NCBI GenBank assembly: GCA_022793675.1
Contig: JAAWDH010000014.1
Location: 1-44,196 of the forward strand
From: Oscillospiraceae bacterium
Lineage (GTDB): Bacteria; Bacillota; Clostridia; Oscillospirales; Ruminococcaceae
Direction: 5' to 3'
DNA length: 44,196 nucleotides
Below, piece after piece: positions 1 to 9,284 of this stretch. The position numbers were made by a program, and so were the translations under genes. A model generated the notes under the pieces. It worked only from the letters and a program-made list of their open reading frames with translations. It did no database searches and was not told where the DNA came from. Position 1 is the stretch's first letter; every line of letters starts with the position of its first letter.

Positions 1-430
1 GAGAGAATTTTGCCGCTGGCGGCGTCAACTTCGTAATCATACTTGTGAGTGCCAGTAACAAATTCTAAATCATATACCTGCTTGCCGTCTTCGTAATCCA
101 ACTTCGCTTTGGTGAAAGTCGCCTTGTCCGCCGATAGGCCAGCATGGCTAAGCGCCAGCTCCTTTGCCTTTTCTAAGCTGATTGCTGCCGATGAAGACGA
201 AGAGGCGGGCGGCTGGGAAACCGTTGAGCCTGAACTTTGCCGCATTTCCGATTCATGGGAAAGGATTTTGCCGCTGGCAGCGTCAACCTCGTAATCATAC
301 TTGTGGGTGCCAGTAACAAATTCCAAATCATATACCTGCTTGCCGTCATCGTAATCCAGCTCCGCTTTGGTGAAAGTCGCCTTATCCGCCGAAAGGCCGG
401 CATGGGCCAGCGCCTTTTCCTTAGCGCCAT
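1..430. repeat. Direct repeat, 258-bp period, inside the PepSY gene
   Basis: The stretch from base 7 reappears from base 265 with few differences, a period of 258 bp or 86 codons, so the protein frame is kept. The match covers the PepSY core (about 1-170 against 259-430); the Ser-rich linkers between units are less alike. Most differences are third-position changes. Confidence 0.85.
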
Positions 431-833
431 CGATGGTCAGCAGGGATGCCGCAGAAGAAGCGTTTGGCGCAGAGGAAACAGGGGCGGATGAGGCGGGTTC
501 TGATCCAGGCTGCTGTCGGATTTCTTTTTGATAAGAGAGGATTTCTCCGGTGATTGCGTTCACCTCGTAGTCATATTCAGCTGTGTTAGTGAAAAATTCT
601 AAGTCATAGATTTGTTGGCCGTTTTCAGCTTCCAGCTTTTCTTCCGTGAAAGTCGCCTCGCCCTCTGCCAAGCCGGCGTGGGCCAGCGCCAGCGTCCGGG
701 CGTCAGCCTTTTCCAAAAAAGCCGGCTGGGATTGGGAAGCGCCGGGCGCAGGCTGGGACGGATTTTTTTCGTTACAGCTGCTAAGCAGCGCCGCTGTCAG
801 CAGCAATGCCGCGGCAAAATGAAATTTCTTCAT
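1..833 (-). CDS. PepSY-repeat lipoprotein (3' end beyond window)
   Basis: The frame starts at 833 and stays open to the window edge, so at least 277 residues are present and the C terminus is missing. The N terminus is a lipoprotein signal: two lysines, a hydrophobic stretch, then LLSSC with the lipidation cysteine at residue 20. After a Ser/Pro/Gln-rich linker come three PepSY-type units (pattern: A..HAGL...ATFT...LDY-D-GKQVYDLEF...YDYEVDA.SGKILS), the third cut by the edge. PepSY domains are known in secreted peptidase propeptides and regulators; exact function here is unknown. The start has AAGGAGG about 10 bases upstream. Units two and three are almost identical in DNA, pointing to recent internal duplication. 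Probably anchored on the outer face of the membrane. Confidence 0.85.
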   Translation of the reverse strand, partial: MKKFHFAAALLLTAALLSSCNEKNPSQPAPGASQSQPAFLEKADARTLALAHAGLAEGEATFTEEKLEAENGQQIYDLEFFTNTAEYDYEVNAITGEILSYQKEIRQQPGSEPASSAPVSSAPNASSAASLLTIDGAKEKALAHAGLSADKATFTKAELDYDDGKQVYDLEFVTGTHKYDYEVDAASGKILSHESEMRQSSGSTVSQPPASSSSSAAISLEKAKELALSHAGLSADKATFTKAKLDYEDGKQVYDLEFVTGTHKYDYEVDAASGKIL

Positions 834-885
834 AAGAAGGAACCCTCCTTTTCAATGCTCCAGGAAAGCAAGTTACTTTTATATA

Positions 886-891
886 ATTATA
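886..891 (-). promoter_or_regulatory. Extended -10 promoter of the PepSY lipoprotein gene
   Basis: On the minus strand TGC-TATAAT forms an extended -10 element about 53 bases upstream of the start codon at 833. No good -35 hexamer is visible, as is usual for extended -10 promoters. Confidence 0.5.
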
Positions 892-1006
892 GCATACATT
901 TATGAAATAACTATGAATTATTTGCTGGATTCTGCCATTCGTCACAAGATGTAAGCAATAAATTGCAGCGATAAAAATTTCCTGTCCGTATTCCTGGTCT
1001 CCTAAT

Positions 1007-1074
1007 AAAAAACACACGCCAGGCGGCGTGCGTTTTTTATCAAGGATGGGCCGGCAAGCGGCGCTCGCCGGCCC
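1007..1074 (-). terminator. Two tandem hairpins after the 44-residue gene
   Basis: Reading leftward, an 8-bp GC hairpin (arms 1048-1055 and 1067-1074) is followed by a second hairpin (arms 1007-1020 and 1025-1038, one mismatch, 4-base loop) whose outer arms are runs of A and T, giving a U-tract. This is a good intrinsic terminator for the gene ending at 1083, and because of the A/T arms could also act on the other strand. Confidence 0.75.
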
Positions 1075-1082
1075 TTTTACGT

Positions 1083-1217
1083 CTAAAGATCATCGGCGTC
1101 TTGGACCGGACGTTTATCCTCGTCAAGAGGGACGCCGGTATACATTCCCAGCGGATCCGTCTTGCTAGGGCCGGGCGGGGCCAGTGGGGTTACCTTCTTC
1201 TTTTTCCTTCCAGACAT
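1083..1217 (-). CDS. Small 44-residue protein, function unknown
   Basis: The frame runs ATG 1217 to TAG 1083. The protein starts MSGRKKKK, is basic at the N terminus, has a Pro/Gly-rich middle (TPLAPPGPSK), and an acidic end with DPLGMYTGVPLDEDKRPVQD and then ADDL. No hydrophobic segment or cysteine is present, so a small soluble cytosolic protein is likely. Support: a GAAGGTG ribosome binding site 7-8 bases before ATG, its own hairpin terminator immediately downstream, and low-complexity-free composition. The DPxGxYTGxP...PVQDADDL pattern looks like a conserved short protein family of clostridia, but I cannot confirm that here. It could bind nucleic acid through its lysine cluster (speculative). 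Confidence 0.65.
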   Translation of the reverse strand: MSGRKKKKVTPLAPPGPSKTDPLGMYTGVPLDEDKRPVQDADDL

Positions 1218-1517
1218 GACTGCACCTTCTTAGAAGATCCTGCCGGCCGGTACAAACGGCGGAAAAGGCATTTGCCGTTCCGGAATACATGACGGTTGGC
1301 CGGACCGGCCGGCAAAATTAGTATAGCCAGCAAAGCGGGAAAGTTGCGGAACAGTTTCTGGTAAAAAAATTCCCATAAAAAAGCAGAAAAATGAAACCTT
1401 TTATCAGTTTGGATTGTTTTAATAACAAGGTTGAAAGCTAACCTCCGGCAAGCCGAGAGCGTGACAATCCGCATTGGAAATTCAGCAAATCAGAAAGCGT
1501 TGTATTTCCGCCAATAG

Positions 1518-1546
1518 TTGAAGATCCGTGCAATTTATGTTACAAT
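1518..1546 (+). promoter_or_regulatory. Sigma-A promoter of the MscS gene; rest of 1218-1595 empty
   Basis: TTGAAG (1518-1523), a 17-base spacer and TACAAT (1541-1546) stand about 50 bases before the MscS start. The remainder of the 378-bp interval 1218-1595 holds no gene I can support; it contains GC-rich inverted CCGGCCGG pieces near 1240-1315 that may form hairpins in the leader of the small gene at 1217. Confidence 0.75.
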
Positions 1547-1595
1547 AGACAAAATACGGGGCAGTGCGCTGCCTTTTAGAAAGGGATTGTGAGAT

Positions 1596-2705
1596 ATGGA
1601 TGACATGATACTTTTTCTGATGAGGTTTTCTTCCGATATACTGGCCGCCGCCATCGCTATTGTATCGGCGCTGGCGGTGTCGCTGCTCCTTTTTGTGCTG
1701 CGTAAAAAAATTGTCGGCCTGCTGATTGCGCTGGCCAAGAAAACGGCAGGGCGGTTTGTTTTAACAGAGCCGCTGGCCGAGGGGTTTCGCCGTCCGGCAT
1801 CAATATTCCTCATCTTGACGGCGGGATATGCTGGAGCGTCTATTTTATGCCGTCGGTTTTTGCCTGGTTTTTCGTTGGAGAGTCTGGACACCCTGCTGAA
1901 GATGGGGCTGATCGTTTGTATAGCTTGGGGTTTATGCAACGCCGCGGCTCCGGCCGCTGAGGCGCTGCAGGCGGCGCGTCCTAATTGGAACCAGACGGTG
2001 ACTGTTTTCGCGGCGAGGATTGCCAAGCTATTAATTGGCATCTTGACGGTTGTGATTCTGATCGATGAAGCCGGCTACAACATCAGCGGCCTGATCACTG
2101 GACTAGGGCTAGGCGGGCTGACCTTTGCCCTTGCCGCTCAGGATACTGCCAGCAACCTGTTCGGCGGCATGGTCATCATCACCGACAAGCCTTTCCAGGT
2201 CGGCGATTGGATTCAGGCTGGGGAGCTGGAAGGCGTGGTGGAGAGCATTTCGCTGCGCAGCACCCGCATCCGCACCTTCAAAGATATGGAAATCATCGTC
2301 CCTAATTCCACCCTGGCCGCCGCCGCAATTATCAACTGCTCGCGGATGAACAAACGCAAGGTCGAGATGGCCTTGACGTTGACCTACGATACCAGCGCTG
2401 AAAAGATCAAAGCCGCCTGTCAGGCAGTACGGGCCGTGCTTGAGGGCCACGAACGGGTGGACAAGGACTCGCTGATGGTGGCCGCCTTTAACGAATTCGG
2501 CGCTTATAGTTTGGATTTGACTGTCTCCTATTTCGTCAAAGATACTGCTTTCAAAGATTTTATCGCTGTCAAAGAAGCGATAAATTTTGGGATTTTGGAG
2601 GCGTTGGAAGGGCTGGTATCCTTTGCTTATCCTACCCAGCAGCTGATTTTGGGCGGAAATGATAAAAAGGCCTTGCCGGATTGTGAAGACCGTTTAGCTG
2701 ATTGA
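1596..2705 (+). CDS. Small-conductance mechanosensitive channel, MscS family
   Basis: 369 residues. MscS channels open under membrane tension and release solutes during osmotic downshock. Hydrophobic segments lie at about residues 13-35, 68-88, 101-121 and 140-157. The family's pore helix is clear at 163-192: glycine/alanine-rich GLITGLGLGGLTFALAAQD followed by NLFGGM, then the beta domain start ITDKPFQVGDWI. A soluble alpha/beta C-terminal domain follows to about residue 350. Length is near that of B. subtilis-type members with one or two extra helices compared with E. coli MscS. Start ATG 1596 is preceded by AGAAAGGG. It has its own promoter and reads towards the amidase gene 28 bases downstream, so the two may be cotranscribed. 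Confidence 0.93.
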   Translation: MDDMILFLMRFSSDILAAAIAIVSALAVSLLLFVLRKKIVGLLIALAKKTAGRFVLTEPLAEGFRRPASIFLILTAGYAGASILCRRFLPGFSLESLDTLLKMGLIVCIAWGLCNAAAPAAEALQAARPNWNQTVTVFAARIAKLLIGILTVVILIDEAGYNISGLITGLGLGGLTFALAAQDTASNLFGGMVIITDKPFQVGDWIQAGELEGVVESISLRSTRIRTFKDMEIIVPNSTLAAAAIINCSRMNKRKVEMALTLTYDTSAEKIKAACQAVRAVLEGHERVDKDSLMVAAFNEFGAYSLDLTVSYFVKDTAFKDFIAVKEAINFGILEALEGLVSFAYPTQQLILGGNDKKALPDCEDRLAD

Positions 2706-2733
2706 TCGTTTTTATCAGCAGAGGTGAATCGGC

Positions 2734-3516
2734 TTGAGGACAAATATGACATCAATGGGTATTCCCGGACGTTATCCGCCTAGAAGGCGGCGCAGGAGAA
2801 GGGGGTGCGTTCGGCCCTTGCTCTGTATCTTGGGGCTGCTGACTGTGGTCATCGGTGCAGCTGCCTTGCGGCCTTTGCTGGATAAGCGCTGCCGGGTAGT
2901 CATCGACCCTGGCCATGGCGGTATAGACAGCGGTGCGGTGGGGACGGTCACTGAAGCGGAAATGGCTGAGCAAACAGCCGCTTTTCTGGCTGCTTTGCTG
3001 CAGGAGGACGGCAGGTTTGCGGTTTGGCAGACCAGGGAGGCCGGCGATGGGGCAGAGCTTTCCGCGCGTTGCTGGACGGCAAAGCTGCATCGCGCAGAGC
3101 TTTTGCTATCCATTCATGGGAATTCTGCCGAAGATCCGTCGGCGCGGGGGTTTGAATGTTATCCCGCCCCGCCTGGCAGGGAATACCATCAGCAAAGCCG
3201 GCGGTTTGCGGAGCTTGTCGCCAAGCGTGCAGCGGAAGCTGGGCTTTCCCTGCGCGGGGACAACGGCGTCCGATATGCCTATTATTCCGAAGACGGCCGG
3301 AAGGAACTGGTAGATGGGACGGATGGACGCGTCAGGGAAGAGCCTTCCTTTGGGATGGTGGAGCATCCAGGCTGTCCAGCCGTGCTGGCAGAGCAATGTT
3401 TTGTGACCAACCCAGAAGACGCTGCGCAGTTTGGCACAGAGGCGGGCAGCAGAAAAATGGCGTATCAATACTACTTAGCAATTTTGGATTATTTTGATTT
3501 AGCGCCTGTTTCATGA
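2734..3516 (+). CDS. N-acetylmuramoyl-L-alanine amidase (Amidase_3), membrane-anchored
   Basis: 260 residues. Zinc amidase that cuts the amide bond between muramic acid and the stem peptide of peptidoglycan. After a very arginine-rich stretch (residues 17-27) comes one hydrophobic segment (29-46), then the catalytic domain from VVIDPGHGG. Expected zinc ligands are visible: His61, a Glu of the TEAEMAE stretch (74 or 76) and His128 in LLSIHGN; the catalytic glutamate is Glu220 in LAEQCFVTN, where most relatives have ETGF. Start: TTG 2734 has AGAGGTG at normal distance; the in-frame ATG 2746 lies too far away. CwlD of spore cortex synthesis has the same architecture, but a sporulation role is only a guess. 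Confidence 0.87.
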   Translation: MRTNMTSMGIPGRYPPRRRRRRRGCVRPLLCILGLLTVVIGAAALRPLLDKRCRVVIDPGHGGIDSGAVGTVTEAEMAEQTAAFLAALLQEDGRFAVWQTREAGDGAELSARCWTAKLHRAELLLSIHGNSAEDPSARGFECYPAPPGREYHQQSRRFAELVAKRAAEAGLSLRGDNGVRYAYYSEDGRKELVDGTDGRVREEPSFGMVEHPGCPAVLAEQCFVTNPEDAAQFGTEAGSRKMAYQYYLAILDYFDLAPVS

Positions 3517-3523
3517 AAATCGC

Positions 3524-3591
3524 GAAGCCCCAGGAAACTTTCCGCAGGAAAGCTTCCTGGGGCTTCGTTTCAGGGCTGCAGGCCCTGAAAC
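3524..3591. terminator. Double hairpin between convergent amidase and clpB genes
   Basis: Arms 3524-3536 and 3554-3566 (13 bp, perfect) form a long hairpin; directly after it arms 3567-3576 and 3582-3591 (10 bp, perfect, 5-base loop) form a second. Both lie between the convergent stops at 3516 and 3597. T-tracts are short, so this is a likely bidirectional terminator but not a classical one. Confidence 0.6.
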
Positions 3592-3596
3592 GCCCG

Positions 3597-6191
<2,595 letters not shown>

Positions 6192-6238
6192 CAAATACAC
6201 CCTTTCTGGTAGAGCCGGTGAAAGCGGCATTGTTCGTT

Positions 6239-6265
6239 TTAGCACTCTATTATCTTGAGTGCTAA
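6239..6265 (-). promoter_or_regulatory. CIRCE operator (HrcA binding site) of clpB
   Basis: TTAGCACTC, nine bases, GAGTGCTAA: an exact match to the CIRCE consensus, placed just after the clpB promoter. HrcA is known to bind this site and repress class I heat-shock genes (groESL, dnaK); here clpB joins that regulon. Confidence 0.96.
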
Positions 6266-6269
6266 AAAT

Positions 6270-6298
6270 AGATTACTCCTTTTTCAGCTGTTTGTCAA
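6270..6298 (-). promoter_or_regulatory. Sigma-A promoter of clpB
   Basis: On the minus strand TTGACA (6298-6293), 17-base spacer, TAATCT (6275-6270), with CIRCE starting 5 bases downstream, so HrcA would cover the transcription start. Confidence 0.85.
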
Positions 6299-6358
6299 GG
6301 CCCCAGCGTGAATAGAATGTAAATATTTTTCCCATAGAGGGCAAAAAGTTTTTTTGGC

Positions 6359-6386
6359 TTGACTTTTTTTGGCAAACAGGTATAAT
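6359..6386 (+). promoter_or_regulatory. Sigma-A promoter of the GH43-like gene
   Basis: TTGACT (6359-6364), 16-base spacer, TATAAT (6381-6386), about 44 bases before the start at 6430. It is divergent from the clpB promoter, about 60 bases away. Confidence 0.85.
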
Positions 6387-6429
6387 TAAGGAAAACGCAT
6401 CCATCGGATGCAGGACTGGAGTACATACT

Positions 6430-7296
6430 ATGTCAAAAATATTTAGCCCCAAGCTCGCCGGCGATTGGCAGCCGTTATTTACGCCTGAAAAGCTGGGCAA
6501 TTATGTCAACGACCACACCGTCATCCGCGCGAATGACGGCAGCTGGCACCTGATTGGCATCACCAGCTTCACCAGCCGCCCGGTGGACGAGCGCAGGTTC
6601 ATCCATGCCGTCGGCGGGAGCCTCACCGCGCCGATGAAGGAGTTCAACACGGTTGTCGATACTGGGACGCTGGCCTGGGCCCCTGCGGCGGTTGAGCATG
6701 AAAACCTATACTATTTGTATTATGGCCCGTCGCCTTCAAAAATGGCGGTGTCGGTGGATTTAAACGAGTGGATGGGCTATGAGATCCAGATGATCGGCGC
6801 GCCGCCCATGTCCTGCCACCGCGACCATATGGTGCTGAAGATCAACGATTATACTTGGGTGATGTATGTCGTCGGGCTGCACAAGGGCCGCAGCAGCATT
6901 GCGGCGTTGGTGTCCAACGATTTGACAAACTGGCGCTTTGTGCAGTACGCGTTGGTGTCGGATGAGGATGCGCCGCTGAACCCGCCTTGGGGTGCGTTTG
7001 AGTCTCCCTATGTGGTAAAATATAACGATATGTATTATTTGTTTGCAACTTACACCGATTGCAGCAAAGATAATTATCACAACACTCTTGTTTTCTGTTC
7101 GTCCAATCCCTATGATTTCGGCAGCTACGGCCCCAGCGAGGCCCACTGCCAGGTTGTATCGAAGCTTTTCGGCCACGCCAGTGAAGTCCTCTGCGATAAC
7201 GGCCAGTATTATATGACCACCTGCGGCTGGCGCGGTTACAACACCCCCGTCGAAGGCGGCGTCGCCATTGCCCCGCTTACCTGGGAGGAGCGCTAG
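6430..7296 (+). CDS. GH43/GH32-like beta-propeller glycoside hydrolase
   Basis: 288 residues, no signal peptide, so cytosolic. The repeated strand patterns (NDGSWHLIGIT, NLYYLYYGPS, DYTWVMYVVG, DMYYLFATYTD, NGQYYMTTCGW) are those of five-bladed propeller enzymes of families 43, 32 and 68. Three acids stand where the family has its catalytic triad: Asp28 in YVNDHT, Asp132 in CHRDHM and Glu191 in GAFESPYVV. Likely substrates are arabinosides, xylosides or fructosides; the sequence does not decide. It is a single-gene unit with its own promoter; GGACTGGAG precedes ATG by about 8 bases. The compact length is short for GH43 proteins, most of which carry additional domains. Confidence 0.72.
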   Translation: MSKIFSPKLAGDWQPLFTPEKLGNYVNDHTVIRANDGSWHLIGITSFTSRPVDERRFIHAVGGSLTAPMKEFNTVVDTGTLAWAPAAVEHENLYYLYYGPSPSKMAVSVDLNEWMGYEIQMIGAPPMSCHRDHMVLKINDYTWVMYVVGLHKGRSSIAALVSNDLTNWRFVQYALVSDEDAPLNPPWGAFESPYVVKYNDMYYLFATYTDCSKDNYHNTLVFCSSNPYDFGSYGPSEAHCQVVSKLFGHASEVLCDNGQYYMTTCGWRGYNTPVEGGVAIAPLTWEER

Positions 7297-7305
7297 GGTT
7301 ACGTT

Positions 7306-7430
7306 TGGAGTACGGGAGTACGACGCTTTCTGAAGGAAAGCCTAGCTTAGCGGAGCTAAGCCGCAAAGACTTTTATTCGCCAGGGTGTGCGTCAGCACAG
7401 ATTTACACTTCTACTGCGTCGATAGGCGTC
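7306..7430 (+). repeat. Dispersed intergenic repeat, copy A
   Basis: Shares with copies B, C and D the order: GGAGTACGGG, CGCTTTCTGAAG, AAAGACTTTTA-TCGCCA, and CTGCGTCGATAGG. Between the second and third blocks it carries a CTTAGC-GGA-GCTAAG hairpin that copies C and D lack. It begins within 15 bases of the stop codon of the GH43-like gene. Confidence 0.7.
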
Positions 7431-7502
7431 CCTGAGCTTGCCAAGGTTAGAAAGCTTTTCCTTTTTGCTCTGCATTATTTTTGGGCAAGCTAGCTGTAGG
7501 CT

Positions 7503-7883
7503 TTAGTTTGATACTAAAGTGACAAAAATTTTATAATTTCCAATAAATTCGCTGCATTCCGCTGACAAGATATATATATCTGAGTTTTTTAAAGTGAAAA
7601 AGGTTTCTGATTCTTTTGCTTTATCTAATATATATACCTGATTGCCGGCTGAATCATACAAAACCATATTCAAATCGCCGCTTACAACGTTTGATTTGAA
7701 AGAAAACCTTATTTTAGCACCCGCTTTTCCTGAAAACGAGATGTCAGAAGTTGTGGTTGCTGGCTCTGGATAACTCCTGTTCATGCTGCCCAATACCTGG
7801 GGTTTAGCCAGTAGGCAGACGCTTATTATGCTGACTAATACGATCATGCTGGCCAATATCATAATAAGGCTTTTCTTTTTCAT
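7503..7883 (-). CDS. Exported or membrane-anchored 126-residue protein, unknown
   Basis: 126 residues. MKKK then a hydrophobic segment (about 5-27) gives a signal peptide or signal anchor; no lipobox cysteine is in the right place. The rest (35-126) is rich in Ser, Thr, Val and alternating strands, consistent with a small beta domain outside the membrane. AAAGGAG lies 7 bases before ATG. It starts 34 bases after the stop of the DUF1700-type gene and is probably the third gene of the PadR operon, a position often taken by DUF4097-type exported proteins in relatives; this one is too short to place in that family. Function unknown. Confidence 0.75.
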   Translation of the reverse strand: MKKKSLIMILASMIVLVSIISVCLLAKPQVLGSMNRSYPEPATTTSDISFSGKAGAKIRFSFKSNVVSGDLNMVLYDSAGNQVYILDKAKESETFFTLKNSDIYILSAECSEFIGNYKIFVTLVSN

Positions 7884-7917
7884 TTCAATGCTCCTTTTAA
7901 TTGCAAAGCTGTAATGG

Positions 7918-8643
7918 TTAGTTGTCGAGCATTTTTTCTAAGGCAGAGCCGACAATCCCGACGATAGCGCAGAGGATGCCGCCGGCCGGGAACAGGATCC
8001 AGGCAGGGTTCCAAGCATTAAGAAAGACGCCAAGCAGGAAAAAGAGCAGTGTGAATATCGGCATAATCAGGGCGCAGATGGTTTGGGTAATCTGTCGGAT
8101 CAGTTGCTTTGTGGTGCGTTTTTTGTTTGCTTGCCCATTAAAAGGGGGATTAGGCGCGGTTGTATAACCAGCGTTTTTCTGCTGGCGCTTAAGCTGTTTT
8201 TTCAGCTCTTTGTACTTGTCTTCCTGGATGCACCAATAAATGATGTCGAACACCGAAAGGGCCATGACGATGAAGAAAAAGGCGATGGAAAATGGCTCGC
8301 CCAGCAGCTCCGCAATAGGCATCGACAGCCCCGCCGCCAGCAATGTCCCTGCTACCCCGGCCCCTAGGCCAATGGCATACTTGCTGCGGAATTCTTCATA
8401 TTCCACCTGGAGATAGGGGTCAGGGCCATTGGCCTGGTAGCCTAAGCTTTGGCAGATTTCCTCCATGCTCCCAAACTCAGATACTACCGTTCCCAGTGCG
8501 GCTTCTTCGGAATATCCTGCCGAAACCAGCGCCGCATAGCGGTCTTCCATGCTTTCGGTGATTTGCCAGCGCATCCTGTCGACCTCCTCGGTTTGCGGCA
8601 GGGTAAAAAACATATTGTTGACGTATTCACTGACCTTGCTCAT
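7918..8643 (-). CDS. DUF1700-type membrane protein (permease prefix domain)
   Basis: 241 residues from ATG 8643. The N-terminal 75 residues match the helical 'permease prefix' pattern (YVNNMFFTLP, a conserved RYAALVSAGYSEEAA, EFGSMEEI). Then a TM hairpin (about 95-140), a charged cytosolic loop with KELKKQLKRQQK, and a second TM hairpin (185-232). These proteins are known partners of PadR regulators, often with roles in envelope stress, but biochemical function is not established. The start overlaps the PadR stop by 4 bases (ATGA) and has its own AAGGAG, so the two are translationally coupled. Longer upstream ATGs lie inside padR and lack a ribosome site. Confidence 0.85.
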   Translation of the reverse strand: MSKVSEYVNNMFFTLPQTEEVDRMRWQITESMEDRYAALVSAGYSEEAALGTVVSEFGSMEEICQSLGYQANGPDPYLQVEYEEFRSKYAIGLGAGVAGTLLAAGLSMPIAELLGEPFSIAFFFIVMALSVFDIIYWCIQEDKYKELKKQLKRQQKNAGYTTAPNPPFNGQANKKRTTKQLIRQITQTICALIMPIFTLLFFLLGVFLNAWNPAWILFPAGGILCAIVGIVGSALEKMLDN

Positions 8644-8981
8644 AACGTATCTCCTTTGTCGTTGGTGATAAAGCGGCCCACCAGCTCTTGGGTCAGCCGC
8701 CATTCCTTGCATTTGTCGTGGTAGTATGCCCGTCCCGCCGGCGTGATCTGGAAATAGGTGCGGCGTTTGCCGAAGGTCTCGCTGCCGTAATAGGAAGTAA
8801 GGAAGCCGCTTTTTTGCAGCCGGTTGAAGGCGGAATACAGCGTGGTTTCTTTCATCTGGTAGAGGCCGTCACTGCGCTTATCAATCTCTCGGATGATTTC
8901 GTAGCCGTAGGAGTCCCCCTCGCAGAGCAGGGCGAGGATCATCAGATCGTTGTATCCCCGAAGTACGTCGCTGCTGATCAA
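8640..8981 (-). CDS. PadR-family transcriptional regulator
   Basis: 113 residues. Winged-helix repressor of the short PadR type: MILALLCEGDSYGYEIIREI, YQMKETTLYSAFNRLQKSGFLTSYYG and KRRTYFQITPAGR are the diagnostic blocks (helix 1, recognition helix, wing). Start is TTG at 8981 with AAGGAG eight bases upstream; no ATG fits. It heads the operon padR, DUF1700-type gene, small exported gene. The promoter lies inside a perfect palindrome (next entry), so it very likely represses its own operon until an unknown ligand binds. Confidence 0.92.
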   Translation of the reverse strand: MISSDVLRGYNDLMILALLCEGDSYGYEIIREIDKRSDGLYQMKETTLYSAFNRLQKSGFLTSYYGSETFGKRRTYFQITPAGRAYYHDKCKEWRLTQELVGRFITNDKGDTL

Positions 8982-9026
8982 GGGCTTTTCTCCTTTCCAC
9001 CGCCTACGGGCGCTGCTTTACTTTAT

Positions 9027-9066
9027 CTGACGTAGTAATTATAACACAATTACTACGTCAGGTCAA
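9027..9066 (-). promoter_or_regulatory. padR promoter embedded in a 14-bp palindromic operator
   Basis: Perfect inverted repeat with arms 9027-9040 and 9048-9061 and a 7-base centre; its core ACGTAGTAATT-n-AATTACTACGT resembles known PadR sites. The minus-strand promoter TTGACC (9066-9061), 17-base spacer, TATAAT (9043-9038) occupies the same DNA, with the -10 box at the dyad centre. Confidence 0.88.
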
Positions 9067-9094
9067 GTACTTTTTTGCCAAAGCAACCGCATTA

Positions 9095-9229
9095 AAAAAT
9101 GGTAGAACCTATCGACGCAGAAGGCGGTTTTTCAAGGGTAGTCGAGCATCTTGGCGATTAAAAGTCTTTGAGCTTAGCTTTGCTAAGCTTGAGCTTCTCT
9201 TCAGAAAGCGACCCGTACTCCTCGTATTT
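9095..9229 (-). repeat. Dispersed intergenic repeat, copy B
   Basis: Minus-strand copy with all shared blocks (TACGAGGAGTACGGGTCGC, TTTCTGAAGA, AAAGACTTTTAATCGCCAAG, CTGCGTCGATAGG). Its optional internal hairpin is GCTTAGC-AAA-GCTAAGC, like copy A. It lies between the fucosidase terminator and the PadR operator. Confidence 0.8.
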
Positions 9230-9232
9230 AAA

Positions 9233-9272
9233 TTAAAAAGCACGCACCTGCGTTGGAACGCAGATGCGCGCG
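9233..9272 (-). terminator. Intrinsic terminator of the fucosidase gene
   Basis: Reading leftward, a 13-14 bp hairpin (CTGCGTT-CC-AACGCAG core extended by GC and GU pairs) is followed by CTTTTTAATTT, directly after the stop at 9285. Confidence 0.85.
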
Positions 9273-9284
9273 GGGGACGGGGGC

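Noticed and set aside
1190-1474. 94-residue minus-strand frame upstream of the 44-residue gene
   Set aside because: Overlaps that gene's start out of frame, lacks a ribosome site and has random-looking composition.
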